A stretch of DNA of 64,000 nucleotides, taken from positions 1 through 64,000 of the forward strand of contig JAQBQD010000188.1 in NCBI GenBank assembly GCA_028287185.1, given 5' to 3'. The translations under genes and the position numbers were made by a program. Source of the stretch: Gemmatimonadota bacterium. GTDB lineage: Bacteria; Gemmatimonadota; Gemmatimonadetes; Longimicrobiales; Longimicrobiaceae. How positions within the stretch are numbered: the stretch's first letter is position 1; each line of letters begins with the position of its first letter. This document shows, piece by piece, positions 46,295 through 54,825 of this stretch. The notes below the pieces were generated by a model. It was given only the letters and a program-made list of their open reading frames with translations. It was not told the DNA's origin and did no database searches.

Positions 46295-47071
46295 TCAGTC
46301 GGCACTCATCCCCATCGCATCATCCAGCGCCGCCTTCTGCTCGGTCGTCAGATGGCGGAAGGCGCCCTTCGGCAGGTCGCCAAGCGCGAGGGGGCCGATG
46401 GAGACGCGTACCAGCCGCAGCACGCCTGCGCCGAGCGCCGTGAGAAGGCGGCGGACGTGGCGGTTCTTCCCCTCGCCCAGCACAATCTCGATCCACGAGT
46501 TCCGTCCTCCGGCGCGCAGCAGGGTGGCCGAGCGCGCGGACAGGTGCTCGCCGGCATCCTGCACGCCCGCGACCATCGCGCGGAGCAGCGGTTCGTCGCC
46601 GACGCGGTCGATCTGGACGTGGTACGTCTTCGGGAGATGCGTGGCGGGGCTGAGGATGCGGTCGGCCCAGCGAGTGTCGTTGGTGAACAGCAGCAGGCCC
46701 TCGCTGGCGCGGTCCAGCCGGCCGACGGGCACCACGCGCGGTAGTGACGGATCGTCCAGGCACGCGAAGACCGTCTCTCGCCCGTGCTCGTCCGCCGCCG
46801 TCGTCACCAGGCCGCGGGGCTTGTTGACGGCGAGGTAGACCTTCGCCGCGCCGTCCACGAGCGCGCCGTCGACTTCGAAGCGGTCGCCGTCCACCTGCAC
46901 GCGGATCTCCGGGTCCGTGCGGACGGCGCCGTTCACCCGCACACGTCCGGCGCGGACGAGGTCGAACGCCTGCGCGCGGGAGCAGTATCCCAGCTTGGAC
47001 AGGGCGCGGGCCAGCGAGACGCCGGTGGGGCGGTGCGCGGGACGGCGGCCGGGGTTCGGCGGACGGGGCAT
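46295..47071 (-). CDS. RsuA/RluB-type 23S/16S rRNA pseudouridine synthase
   Basis: A 258-residue enzyme. The S4 RNA-binding domain spans ~18-75 (L-A-R-A-L-S-K-L-G-Y-C-S-R-A-Q-A, then G-R-V-R-V-N-G). The catalytic domain has Y-L-A-V-N-K-P-R-G and the active-site G-R-L-D-R-A-S-E-G-L-L-L with D120 as nucleophile, then P-K-T-Y-H-V and G-K-N-R-H-V-R-R-L. It isomerises a uridine in ribosomal RNA; the specific site (RsuA, RluB, RluE or RluF type) cannot be told from sequence alone. Confidence 0.93.
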   Translation of the reverse strand: MPRPPNPGRRPAHRPTGVSLARALSKLGYCSRAQAFDLVRAGRVRVNGAVRTDPEIRVQVDGDRFEVDGALVDGAAKVYLAVNKPRGLVTTAADEHGRETVFACLDDPSLPRVVPVGRLDRASEGLLLFTNDTRWADRILSPATHLPKTYHVQIDRVGDEPLLRAMVAGVQDAGEHLSARSATLLRAGGRNSWIEIVLGEGKNRHVRRLLTALGAGVLRLVRVSIGPLALGDLPKGAFRHLTTEQKAALDDAMGMSAD

Positions 47072-47183
47072 CGGGCGGTGGATCGGGATGCGGACAGGTG
47101 GACGCGCTCAACTACGCGGGCGGTCCCTCATCGCGCAAGGCTGGGTCGTCGGTGCTCGGATCGGAGATCGGCGTCGATCGAGA

Positions 47184-48155
47184 TCAGACGGCGCGGGCGT
47201 AGAGCTCGAACCAGGGGGCGGGCGCCACGGAGGCGACGGCTTTGAGCGCGGTCTTCACGGCCTGCTCCTCCACGGCCGCCCAGGGACGCGTCCACTGGTC
47301 GGCGACGGTGACGAGGGTGTCGCCGACGGTGCGCAGGTGCTCGAACCCGAACGCGGCGAGGAGGCCGGCGAGGGATTCCGGGGTGAAGCCGTGGCGGTAC
47401 GGGAACCCGAGCAGGTTGTTGTGCGCCAGCACCGCGCGGGTGATGCCGGACGCCGAGCCGGAGAGCAGCGGGCGAAGCGCTGCGTAGAAGCCACCGTTGG
47501 GCACGCGGATCGCCAGCGTCCCTCCGGCCGGCAGGAGTGCGCGGGCCGAGCGGGCGGCGGCGCGAGGCTCGGGAAGCTGGTCGAAGCAGTTCCAGATCGC
47601 CACCGCGTCGTAGGTGCGAGTCGGCCGTAGGTCATCCAGCGAGCCCGCGGTGATGCGGAAGCCTAGCCCGCGCGCGAACGCGCTGGTGCCTTCGTTCACG
47701 TCCAGCCCCTCGAAGGCCCAGCCTCGCTCGCGCGCCGCCTCCAGGAACCCGCCCACGTAGCTCCCCACCTCCAGCCCCGATCCGGGACCGCCCGCCACCT
47801 CCGTCAGCCGCTGTGCCTGGGCGCGGTAGGTGTCGCGCTGGGCTTCGAACAGGCTGCGCAACACGGCCTCGTCCACCTGCTCGCCGGCGTACGTCTCCAC
47901 AAGCTCGCGGCGGTGCTCGCGCGGGTTGCGGTAGACGGTGCCGCAGCCTTCGCAGCGCGCCAGCCGCAACGGCGGGTCCTGCGAGAACACGGCGCGGTCG
48001 GTGAGGAAGCGCGTGGGCGTGCCCGTCTTCAGGCGCTGGAGGTGAAAGTCCCACACCTCCTCCACCTCGGCGCGCAGGTCGTCCATCCCCGCCAGCTCGG
48101 CAGAGTCGGCGCGGCCGCAGACGGGGCAGGGCGACAGCTCGTAGGCGGTGCTCAT
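47184..48155 (-). CDS. Class I SAM methyltransferase with zinc-ribbon start
   Basis: A 323-residue methyltransferase. An N-terminal zinc ribbon C-P-V-C-G (~10-14) pairs with C-E-G-C-G (~69-73). The Rossmann domain has L-E-V-G-S-Y-V-G-G-F-L-E-A-A (~128-141, motif I), F-E-G-L-D-V-N (motif II), and Y-D-A-V-A-I-W-N-C-F-D-Q-L-P-E-P (~185-200). This architecture is shared by many sugar or natural-product C- and O-methyltransferases. The substrate is unknown. Start M-S-T-A-Y-E at 48155 removes a 23-residue upstream extension. Confidence 0.85.
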   Translation of the reverse strand: MSTAYELSPCPVCGRADSAELAGMDDLRAEVEEVWDFHLQRLKTGTPTRFLTDRAVFSQDPPLRLARCEGCGTVYRNPREHRRELVETYAGEQVDEAVLRSLFEAQRDTYRAQAQRLTEVAGGPGSGLEVGSYVGGFLEAARERGWAFEGLDVNEGTSAFARGLGFRITAGSLDDLRPTRTYDAVAIWNCFDQLPEPRAAARSARALLPAGGTLAIRVPNGGFYAALRPLLSGSASGITRAVLAHNNLLGFPYRHGFTPESLAGLLAAFGFEHLRTVGDTLVTVADQWTRPWAAVEEQAVKTALKAVASVAPAPWFELYARAV

Positions 48156-48192
48156 GCGAGGCGCGGAGGGCACCTCCCGTGCCGCCGCCGGG

Positions 48193-48390
48193 CTAATGGC
48201 GGCTTCGCAGCAGGAAGAGCACAACCACCACGGCGATCACCATCACCGTCACGCTCAGCCACGACGGGAACCACACCCGCGACGTGCCGATGTTGCCGGT
48301 GCCGCCTTCCTGCGCCTCGTCGCTCCCGCCCAGCTCGCGGTCGGTGTCCGCGGCGGGCATGCGGCGATTCGGATCGGGTGCGTCGGCCAA
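48193..48390 (-). CDS. Small tail-anchored membrane protein
   Basis: A 65-residue protein with a hydrophilic acidic N-terminal half and one C-terminal membrane helix (L-S-V-T-V-M-V-I-A-V-V-V-V-L-F-L-L) ending R-S-R-H. The start codon is TTG at 48390, chosen because GAGGAGG lies six bases before it. It is 37 bases upstream of the methyltransferase on the same strand, so the two are probably co-transcribed. Function unknown. Confidence 0.65.
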   Translation of the reverse strand: MADAPDPNRRMPAADTDRELGGSDEAQEGGTGNIGTSRVWFPSWLSVTVMVIAVVVVLFLLRSRH

Positions 48391-48633
48391 GCTGCCTCCT
48401 CGCGACGTGGATGTGCGGAGCGAGGCTGCGGGACAGGCAAGGCCGGTGCCGCATCCACCGCCGCTGCGTCCGCCGAGGAGTCCACCCCGGCGCGCGGATC
48501 GTCCATCGTTGCGTCGATCAATGTTGGACGACGAGAACGAATGGCACCCGCGGAGGGGCTAACATCCGCGGGCGGGCAAGCGTCTACATATCGTAAACTG
48601 TTGATGTAAAACGATGTACATGGAGATGTGCAG

Positions 48634-48798
48634 ATGCGGAACGCGACGTTGGATCTGGCTGTGGAGCGGCTGCGCGAGGTGAAGGAGCTGGTCGTGCAGG
48701 CCGGCCTGAGCCCGAACGGCGGCATCGTCCGCGATGCGGATGCGCTGCTGCGGCAGCTCGTGCTGTTCGCCGAGGTATCCACCAAGCGCGCGGCGTGA
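48634..48798 (+). CDS. 54-residue helical protein, unknown function
   Basis: A small gene with GGAG eight bases before ATG and a coherent codon bias. The product (M-R-N-A-T-L-D-L-A-V-E-R-L-R-E-V-K) is strongly helical, with a likely helix-turn-helix-like break at A-G-L-S-P-N-G-G and a second helix D-A-D-A-L-L-R-Q-L-V-L-F-A-E. No signal or membrane segment. An AT-rich leader with an imperfect inverted repeat TACATATCGT/ACGATGTA (about 48583-48619) suggests regulated transcription. It may be a small DNA-binding or partner protein; this is a guess. Confidence 0.55.
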   Translation: MRNATLDLAVERLREVKELVVQAGLSPNGGIVRDADALLRQLVLFAEVSTKRAA

Positions 48799-48828
48799 GG
48801 CTTCGGCCGCCGACGCGGGCGTAGACGC

Positions 48829-49497
48829 CTACCGGAGCGCCAGCCGCATGACGTGCCTGCGCGTGCCGGCACGCCCCACCTCGCGGAAACCCGCCGCCTC
48901 GAACGACGGCACGAATCCCATGAAGCGGTAGCTGGGCGAGTCGGCGTCCACGGGATACGCCTCCACCACGGTGGCGCGCTGATCTCGGGCATGCTCCACG
49001 GCGGCGGCGAGCAGGCGGTTCATCGCCCCCTGCCCTCGCAGCGCACGGTGGATGAAGAAGCAGGCGATGGACCACACCCGCTCGCCGTCCTCCTCCTTCG
49101 CTTCCGCGCCGTCCAGCCGGCGATACGTGTCGCGCGGCGCCACCGAGCACCACGCGAGCGGCTCGCCGTCCACGTAGCCCAGGATGCCGATGGGCACACC
49201 GCCCTCCACGCGGCCGTGGAGCGCGGCTTTTCGCGCGCGGCCGCTGGTGTCGCGCGCCTCCGCCGGCGTGGCGCGCCACACCATGCACCAGCAGCTCTTC
49301 GGCCCGCCGCGCCCCTCGAAGAGGCGCTCGACGTCCGCCCACCGCGTCCGATCGACCGCATGGAACACCATCCGGCCGGCGTCGGGCTGCGCGTCGTCTT
49401 CGATCCTCTCCATCGCCCTCCCGATCCGTTCGTCCCGACCGACATCATCATCCGAATCCGACGTCGCATCCATCAACCCCGATCCGCCGACATCCAT
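48829..49497 (-). CDS. GNAT-family N-acetyltransferase
   Basis: A 222-residue acetyltransferase. It carries K-S-C-W-C-M-V-W-R (~67-75), a signature of a GNAT subgroup of unknown substrate, then I-G-I-L-G-Y-V-D-G-E-P-L-A-W-C-S-V-A-P-R, I-A-C-F-F-I-H-R-A-L-R-G-Q-G (acetyl-CoA loop) and Y-R-F-M-G-F. The first ~40 residues are acidic and may not be translated; M29 is an alternative start. It is transcribed toward the small helical gene. Confidence 0.82.
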   Translation of the reverse strand: MDVGGSGLMDATSDSDDDVGRDERIGRAMERIEDDAQPDAGRMVFHAVDRTRWADVERLFEGRGGPKSCWCMVWRATPAEARDTSGRARKAALHGRVEGGVPIGILGYVDGEPLAWCSVAPRDTYRRLDGAEAKEEDGERVWSIACFFIHRALRGQGAMNRLLAAAVEHARDQRATVVEAYPVDADSPSYRFMGFVPSFEAAGFREVGRAGTRRHVMRLALR

Positions 49498-49509
49498 CCA
49501 CCGAAATGC

Positions 49510-49869
49510 CTACTCGTCCCGGTCCGTGGCCGACCAGCCCTGGATGTACCGCAGCACGGTGTGGTTCTGGATGGAGCTGAACCAGCGGTCGTGGATCTCC
49601 CTTCCTTCCGCCGTGCCGGTGAGCCACTCGCGGAACTTGTCGGGGCCCTCGCGGTCGTTCCAGTACGCCTCGTTCACGTACCGGGGGCGGTCGTGCACGG
49701 CCTTGGGCTGCTGGTAGGTGCCGGTGAAGCCGTCCAGCAGCAGCCAGGTGCGGCGCTCCACGCAGCCGAACTGGCGTGCGGCGGTGCCCAGCTTGGCATC
49801 CAGCCACTGCAGGAAGGAATCCTCGGAGACGCCCTTCTTGAGGTCGAACAGGTGCACCACTCGGATCAT
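49510..49869 (-). CDS. SDH-operon 119-residue protein (dimeric alpha/beta-barrel-like)
   Basis: A 119-residue soluble protein starting M-I-R-V-V-H-L-F-D-L-K-K-G-V-S-E-D-S-F, with W-L-L-L-D-G-F-T-G and a C-terminal H-T-V-L-R-Y-I-Q-G-W. The beta-alpha-beta pattern resembles the antibiotic-biosynthesis-monooxygenase-like/EthD dimeric barrel, but family membership is unproven. Its ATG overlaps the sdhB stop (ATGA) and has GGGAGGAAACG upstream, so it is translated with succinate dehydrogenase. An accessory role in that complex is suggested by position only. Confidence 0.7.
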   Translation of the reverse strand: MIRVVHLFDLKKGVSEDSFLQWLDAKLGTAARQFGCVERRTWLLLDGFTGTYQQPKAVHDRPRYVNEAYWNDREGPDKFREWLTGTAEGREIHDRWFSSIQNHTVLRYIQGWSATDRDE

Positions 49870-50729
49870 CGTTTCCTCCCTCGGACCAGTTGGACGAGCT
49901 TCGCCAGGGGATCGAAGTGCCGGTCCACCACGCGCTCCTTGAGCGGGATGATGGCGTTGTCGGTGATGGTGATGCCTTCGGGGCACACCTTGGTGCAGCA
50001 CTTGGTGATGTTGCAGTAGCCGATGCCGTGCGCGCGGCGCAGGTCGTCCACGCGGTCCTCGGTGTCCAGCGGGTGCATCTCCAGCATCGCGGCCTGTACC
50101 AGCAGGCGGGGGCCCACGAACTCGTCGTGCTTGTGGTGGTCGCGCAGCACGTGGCACACGTCCTGGCACAGGAAGCACTCGATGCACTTGCGGAACTCCT
50201 GCACGCGGTCCACGTCGCGCTGGTCCATGCGCCAGGTGCCGTCGGGGGCGTCGGGCGCGCGGGGCTTGAAGGGCTTCAGCGACTTCTTGGCCGCGAAGTT
50301 CCACGACACGTCCGTCACCAGGTCGCGGATGCGGGGAAAGGCACGCATCGGCTCCACCGTGACCGGCTGGGACAGGTCCAGCTCGCCCAGGCGCGTCATG
50401 CACATCAGCCGTGGCATGCCGTTGATCTCGGCGCTGCACGAGCCGCACTTGCCGGCCTTGCAGTTCCAGCGCACGGCCAGGTCGTTGGCCTGCTCGGCCT
50501 GGATCTGGTGGATGGCGTCGAGCACCACCATGCCGTCCGACACCTGGAGGGTGAAGTCCACCAGGCCGCCGCCCGCCGCGTCGCCCCGCCACACGCGGAA
50601 GGTGGCCGTCTTGGCGGCGGACGACGTGGCGCGGTCGGACTTGGCGGCGGCGCGGGCGCCCGCCTCCACCGCCGCCATCCCACCGCCGGCGGTGGGCGCC
50701 GGCGCCGTGCGGGTCTCGGGCGCGCTCAT
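49866..50729 (-). CDS. sdhB: Succinate dehydrogenase/fumarate reductase iron-sulfur subunit
   Basis: A 287-residue subunit carrying three clusters. [2Fe-2S] ligands are in C-K-A-G-K-C-G-S-C-S and the following M-C; [4Fe-4S] in C-I-E-C-F-L-C-Q-D-V-C; [3Fe-4S] in C-N-I-T-K-C-C-T-K-V-C-P. The first ~40 residues are an Ala/Thr-rich extension. It passes electrons from SdhA to the membrane subunit. ATG overlaps the sdhA stop (ATGA). Confidence 0.95.
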   Translation of the reverse strand: MSAPETRTAPAPTAGGGMAAVEAGARAAAKSDRATSSAAKTATFRVWRGDAAGGGLVDFTLQVSDGMVVLDAIHQIQAEQANDLAVRWNCKAGKCGSCSAEINGMPRLMCMTRLGELDLSQPVTVEPMRAFPRIRDLVTDVSWNFAAKKSLKPFKPRAPDAPDGTWRMDQRDVDRVQEFRKCIECFLCQDVCHVLRDHHKHDEFVGPRLLVQAAMLEMHPLDTEDRVDDLRRAHGIGYCNITKCCTKVCPEGITITDNAIIPLKERVVDRHFDPLAKLVQLVRGRKR

Positions 50730-52540
50730 CGGTTCTCCTCCACGATCTGCGCCAGGTGCGGCGGCAGCGGGGGAATGGGCTCGCGGCCCAGCTCCATCCG
50801 CCCGCCCTCGCCCTTGCGGATCACGGTGTTGAAGGTGGAGAAGGCGGCGTCCTTCTCGGGAAAGTCGTCGCGGAAGTGCCCGCCGCGGCTCTCTTTGCGG
50901 TCCAGCGCGGAGCGGGTGATGGCCTCGCTGACGGTGAGCAGGTTGGGCAGGTCCAGGGCCGTGTGCCACCCCGGATTGTACTCGCGGTTGCCGGTGACGC
51001 CCACGCGCGCCGCCCGCTCGTTGAGGGCCGCCAGCCCCTCCAGCGCGCGCTCCATCTCGTCTTCCCTGCGGACGATGCCCACGAGGTCCTGCATCATCTC
51101 CTGCAGGTCGTGCTGCACCTGGTACGCCCCTTCGCCCTCCGTGCCGCGGTCGAAGGGCGCCAGCGCCTCGCGGGCGGCGGCCTCCAGCGCGGCTTCGTCG
51201 ACGGTGGACGCCCGGTTCTCGCGGGCGAAGCGGGCCGCGCTCTCGCCCGCGCGCTTGCCGAAGACGAGCAGGTCGGACAGCGAGTTGCCGCCCAGGCGGT
51301 TGGCGCCGTGCAGCCCGGCCGCGCACTCGCCGGCGGCGAACAGGCCGGGCACGGTGGACATCTGCGTGTCGCCGTCCACGCGGATGCCGCCCATCATGTA
51401 GTGCGTGGTGGGCCCCACCTCCATCGGCTCGCTGGTGATGTCGATCTCGGCGAGCTGCTTGAACTGGTGGTACATGCTCGGCAGCTTCTTGCGGATGTGC
51501 GCCTTGGCATCCGGCAGCTTCTGGGCGATCCAGGCGATGTCCAGGTAGACGCCCCCGTGCGGCGAGCCGCGCCCCTCGCGCACCTCGCGCACGATGCAGC
51601 GCGCCACGTGGTCGCGCGTGAGCAGCTCGGGCGGGCGGCGGGCGTCCTTGTCGCCCTGGGTGTATCGCCAGCCCTCCTCCGCGTCGTCCGCCGTCTGCCC
51701 GCGGTAGTTCTCGGGGATGTCGTCGAACATGAAGCGGCGCCCCTCGCTGTTGATCAGCACCCCGCCCTCTCCGCGCACGCCCTCGGTCACCAAGATGCCG
51801 CGCACGCTGGGGGGCCACACCATGCCCGTGGGATGGAACTGCACGAACTCCATGTCCATGAGCGCGGCGCCGGCGTGGTAGGCCAGCGCGTGCCCGTCGC
51901 CCGTGTACTCCCACGAGTTGCTGGTGATCTTGTACGCCCGCCCGATGCCGCCCGTGGCGAGGACGACGGCGCCCGCGCGGAACAGGCGGAAGCGGCCCCG
52001 CTCGCGGTCGTAGCCGAAGGCGCCCGTCACCCTGTCCCCGTCGCGCAGCAGGGTGAGGACGGTGACCTCCATGTGGACGTCGATGCCCTGGTGGATTCCG
52101 TGGTCCTGCAGGGTGCGGATCATCTCCAGCCCCGTGCGGTCGCCCACGTGCGCCAGGCGCGGGTAGCGGTGCCCGCCGAAGTTGCGCTGCAGGATGCGCC
52201 CGTCCGGCGTGCGGTCGAACAGCGCGCCCCACGCCTCCAGCTCGCGCACGCGGTCCGGCGCCTCCTGCGCGTGCAGCTCGGCCATGCGCCAGTTGTTGAG
52301 GTACTGCCCGCCGCGCATGGTGTCCGCGAAGTGCACCTTCCAGCTGTCGCGGTCGTCCACGTTGCCCATGGCCGCCGCGGCGCCGCCCTCGGCCATGACC
52401 GTGTGCGCCTTGCCCAGCAGCGACTTGCAGACGAGGCCCACGCTGACCCCCTCGGCCGCCGCCGCGATCGCCGCGCGCAGGCCGGCGCCGCCCGCGCCGA
52501 TCACCAGCACGTCGTGCTCCACCGTCTCGTAGCCCGCCAT
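50726..52540 (-). CDS. sdhA: Succinate dehydrogenase/fumarate reductase flavoprotein subunit
   Basis: A 604-residue flavoprotein oxidising succinate to fumarate. FAD-binding G-A-G-G-A-G-L-R-A-A-I-A (~14-25), the covalent-FAD region K-A-H-T-V-M-A-E-G-G, F-H-P-T-G, R-G-E-G-G-V-L-I-N-S-E-G-R-R-F-M and the C-terminal H-G-A-N-R-L-G-G-N-S-L are intact. Its sequence style and partner membrane subunit are those of the actinobacterial/gemmatimonad-type three-subunit enzyme. ATG overlaps the sdhC stop (TGATG). Confidence 0.96.
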   Translation of the reverse strand: MAGYETVEHDVLVIGAGGAGLRAAIAAAAEGVSVGLVCKSLLGKAHTVMAEGGAAAAMGNVDDRDSWKVHFADTMRGGQYLNNWRMAELHAQEAPDRVRELEAWGALFDRTPDGRILQRNFGGHRYPRLAHVGDRTGLEMIRTLQDHGIHQGIDVHMEVTVLTLLRDGDRVTGAFGYDRERGRFRLFRAGAVVLATGGIGRAYKITSNSWEYTGDGHALAYHAGAALMDMEFVQFHPTGMVWPPSVRGILVTEGVRGEGGVLINSEGRRFMFDDIPENYRGQTADDAEEGWRYTQGDKDARRPPELLTRDHVARCIVREVREGRGSPHGGVYLDIAWIAQKLPDAKAHIRKKLPSMYHQFKQLAEIDITSEPMEVGPTTHYMMGGIRVDGDTQMSTVPGLFAAGECAAGLHGANRLGGNSLSDLLVFGKRAGESAARFARENRASTVDEAALEAAAREALAPFDRGTEGEGAYQVQHDLQEMMQDLVGIVRREDEMERALEGLAALNERAARVGVTGNREYNPGWHTALDLPNLLTVSEAITRSALDRKESRGGHFRDDFPEKDAAFSTFNTVIRKGEGGRMELGREPIPPLPPHLAQIVEENR

Positions 52541-53340
52541 CAGAGGATCCTCCAGTCCGTCCACACGCCCATGCTGCACATGCGCACGTACAGGTCGGCG
52601 AAGGCCACCATGAACAGGCTGGCCCACGCCCACCGCATGTGCCCGCGGTTGAACTTGCTGCACGTGCGGTAGCAGGCGTGCTGCACGGGATGCTTGGACA
52701 CCTGGTCGATGCGGCCGCCGACGAGGTGGCGCAGCGAGTGGCACCCGAAGGTGTAGCCGGAAAGGAGCACGGTGTTGGCCGCCAGGACGAGGGTGCCGAC
52801 GCCGATGCCGAAGTGCCGGGCGCCCGCCGCGTCGGTGAACCACAGCGCCTTCCACACGTCGCTCGCCAGGATCAGCAGGAAGAGCAGCGCGAAGTACAGG
52901 AAGTAGCGATGGACGTTCTGCAGGATGAGCGGAAAGCGGCGCTCGCCCCAGTAGCTCTTGCGCGGCTCGCCCACGGCGCAACTGGGCGGGTCGGCCCAGA
53001 AGCCCTTGTAGTAGGCGCCGCGGTAGTAGTAGCAGGTGAAGCGGAACAGCCCGGGAAAGGGCAGGATGAGCAGCGCCGGCGAGAAGGGCAGCCACCCGGG
53101 GATCCACCCCGGCTTGGCGCCGAACCACGCGTGCGGCGAGCTGCCCCACAGCTCGGGCGAGTAGAACGGGGAGAGGTACGGGCCGTACGTGTAATGCGCG
53201 TCCTGGAACGCCGCCCAGGTGGCGTAGCCCACGAAGCTGCCGAGGATGAGGAAGGTGATGGCGGGCTGAACCCACCACGCGTCACGCCGCGAGGTCTGGC
53301 CGAAGCGCCGGGGCGGCGCCAACACGGGAAGGCTCTGCAT
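52540..53340 (-). CDS. sdhC: Succinate dehydrogenase membrane (cytochrome b-like) subunit
   Basis: A 266-residue integral membrane protein with about five helices (starting near residues 25, 87, 148, 187 and 236). Candidate haem/quinone-pocket His occur in N-V-H-R-Y-F-L-Y-F and F-G-C-H-S-L-R-H-L-V-G-G. It begins M-Q-S-L-P-V-L-A-P-P at 53340; the in-frame extension to 53490 is Pro-rich and unlikely. One large subunit replaces separate SdhC and SdhD, as in three-subunit enzymes. First gene of the sdhCAB operon. Confidence 0.88.
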   Translation of the reverse strand: MQSLPVLAPPRRFGQTSRRDAWWVQPAITFLILGSFVGYATWAAFQDAHYTYGPYLSPFYSPELWGSSPHAWFGAKPGWIPGWLPFSPALLILPFPGLFRFTCYYYRGAYYKGFWADPPSCAVGEPRKSYWGERRFPLILQNVHRYFLYFALLFLLILASDVWKALWFTDAAGARHFGIGVGTLVLAANTVLLSGYTFGCHSLRHLVGGRIDQVSKHPVQHACYRTCSKFNRGHMRWAWASLFMVAFADLYVRMCSMGVWTDWRIL

Positions 53341-53525
53341 CGAATCCCACGCTCCTGCCTGAGGACACGGGTTCGACGGTCGGGGGCCGCGCAGGGGCGG
53401 GGGAGCGGGTGCGGGCCCGGGCCGTGGAGGAAGTGCCAGCAAACATGAGGGCGGAAAGGGCGGAGGACAAGACGTTTTGTTCGCGTCCACTCAAAATAGC
53501 AGCCAACATCCAATTGGAATCCGTC

Positions 53526-54428
53526 CTATGGTGGTGGCGGGAGGGCGACTGCGCGAATCGCCTCGGCTAGGCTTCTAGCGAAAGGGTCGTTGGAAGGGTA
53601 AATAACCGATTCGGGAATGGGGTTGAATCCATCGTCCCAGAAGGTGCCGTCAGAATTGTCCAATCGGAATTTGTCGATCATGCGATAGGCGGCATTGTCG
53701 CCCTTTAGCTTGCGGGTGGAGCGTGGCCACCGTCCGATCAAGAACCCCTCCTGAAAGTGTGGGCGGAGAGCTTCCGGGGGGCAGACGCTCTGAAGCCTGA
53801 CGATCACCATCTGCTCATCAACAAGCGGCGAGAGACAGGCCGGAGGATGTGGTAGGCCTAACACGAACACATACCCGCTCCTGCGAGCGCCCCACGGCAC
53901 CGCGCTGCGTTCGGATAGCGCGAATGTCGCAGCAAGGCGGAGATTCTGCGTAAGATCAAGAAGCGGAGTTTTCGCCAACTCATAATGCTGCAATAACGAC
54001 CACCAATACTCCCTATGATCAGTCAGCAGCGATGGGTGGGATCGAAAGTGCGCCCGAAGTGCCTTCAAGACTGCATCAAGGTAGTTTACTCGGTGAAGAA
54101 TGGCATTATGGGTGAGCCGGGATTTCCCCGCCGGTGGGCGATAGATCAGGGGATAGATCTTCGATGACCCGGCCTTATTCAAATAATCCTCATTTTGACC
54201 ACGAAACAACGGATACAAGCGCGGATTATAGATGGCGACCTCAGCTACTTTACGCACAAGTTCCCTGAACGACGTCACCGTATTGCCCCCACTTCTCCGA
54301 ACAGCTGCACTGCTCGCAGGTGCAAACTCCCATTGTTTGGTCGAGTGGATTCGCATGTCAGGCCAAGCGCCAACCGACCAATTGTCGATTTCTACATGGC
54401 TATAAATTTGGTACGTGATGTCTCGCAT
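53526..54428 (-). CDS. FRG-domain protein
   Basis: A 300-residue protein of markedly lower G+C than its neighbours. It contains the FRG-domain pattern: S-F-R-E-L-V-R-K-V-A (~53-62), L-Y-P-L-F-R-G-Q-N-E-D-Y (~72-83), then L-L-Q-H-Y-E-L-A-K-T-P-L-L-D-L-T (~146-161) and A-A-T-F-A-L-S-E. FRG domains occur in mobile and defence-associated genes; their activity is not settled. No signal or membrane helix. It lies 35 bases after a small HTH gene on the same strand, a toxin/antitoxin-like arrangement. Confidence 0.8.
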   Translation of the reverse strand: MRDITYQIYSHVEIDNWSVGAWPDMRIHSTKQWEFAPASSAAVRRSGGNTVTSFRELVRKVAEVAIYNPRLYPLFRGQNEDYLNKAGSSKIYPLIYRPPAGKSRLTHNAILHRVNYLDAVLKALRAHFRSHPSLLTDHREYWWSLLQHYELAKTPLLDLTQNLRLAATFALSERSAVPWGARRSGYVFVLGLPHPPACLSPLVDEQMVIVRLQSVCPPEALRPHFQEGFLIGRWPRSTRKLKGDNAAYRMIDKFRLDNSDGTFWDDGFNPIPESVIYPSNDPFARSLAEAIRAVALPPPP

Positions 54429-54463
54429 GACTATCGGAGTTAGTGGCTTTGAAAAAGTACAGG

Positions 54464-54685
54464 CTAGCGGTCGAGACTGGCGGCCAATGAGGTTAGCTCA
54501 TCACTTCGCATCCGAGAAAGCTTAGAAATGATCGGCTGCCAGCCCTCCGGTGGCGAGCGGTAGCTAGCTGCACCCGGCGCGAGTCGCATCTGCCGAATTG
54601 TCTGCGGCTGGAGACCGAAGGCTTCTGCGAGCCGGCTGGCGGCGAGGCCGAGGATGTCCGTCGCTGTCTTAAAATCCATGTACAT
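54464..54685 (-). CDS. Small HTH DNA-binding protein
   Basis: A 73-residue protein. L-A-E-A-F-G-L-Q-P-Q-T-I-R-Q-M-R (about 20-35) has helix-turn-helix character, followed by Y-R-S-P-P-E-G-W and a C-terminal helix E-L-T-S-L-A-A-S-L. It precedes and probably regulates or neutralises the FRG protein. Start uncertain: 54685 (M-Y-M-D) or 54679 (M-D-F-K); the open frame extends upstream to 54751 but without a suitable ribosome site. Confidence 0.6.
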   Translation of the reverse strand: MYMDFKTATDILGLAASRLAEAFGLQPQTIRQMRLAPGAASYRSPPEGWQPIISKLSRMRSDELTSLAASLDR

Positions 54686-54739
54686 ACCATTTAGACAAGT
54701 GCCGCTTCCGTACATAGTTTGTTGACGGAAGGAAAAAGC

Positions 54740-54780
54740 AAGGCTGGCCACCTCTCCGTCAAGAAGAACTGGCCAGCCTT
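54740..54780 (-). terminator. Minus-strand rho-independent terminator
   Basis: Perfect 11-bp arms AAGGCTGGCCA (54740-54750) and 54770-54780, with a 19-base loop. Read on the minus strand the hairpin is followed by GCTTTTTCC. It would stop transcripts arriving from the repeat region at 54826-55101. Confidence 0.7.
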
Positions 54781-54825
54781 ACACGCGAACCGACCCGAAG
54801 GCCCGCCCACTTTTCCAAGCTATCC

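Noticed and set aside
48583-48640. A riboswitch upstream of the 54-residue gene
   Set aside because: The inverted repeat is short and imperfect and no known aptamer core is recognisable; an operator is simpler.
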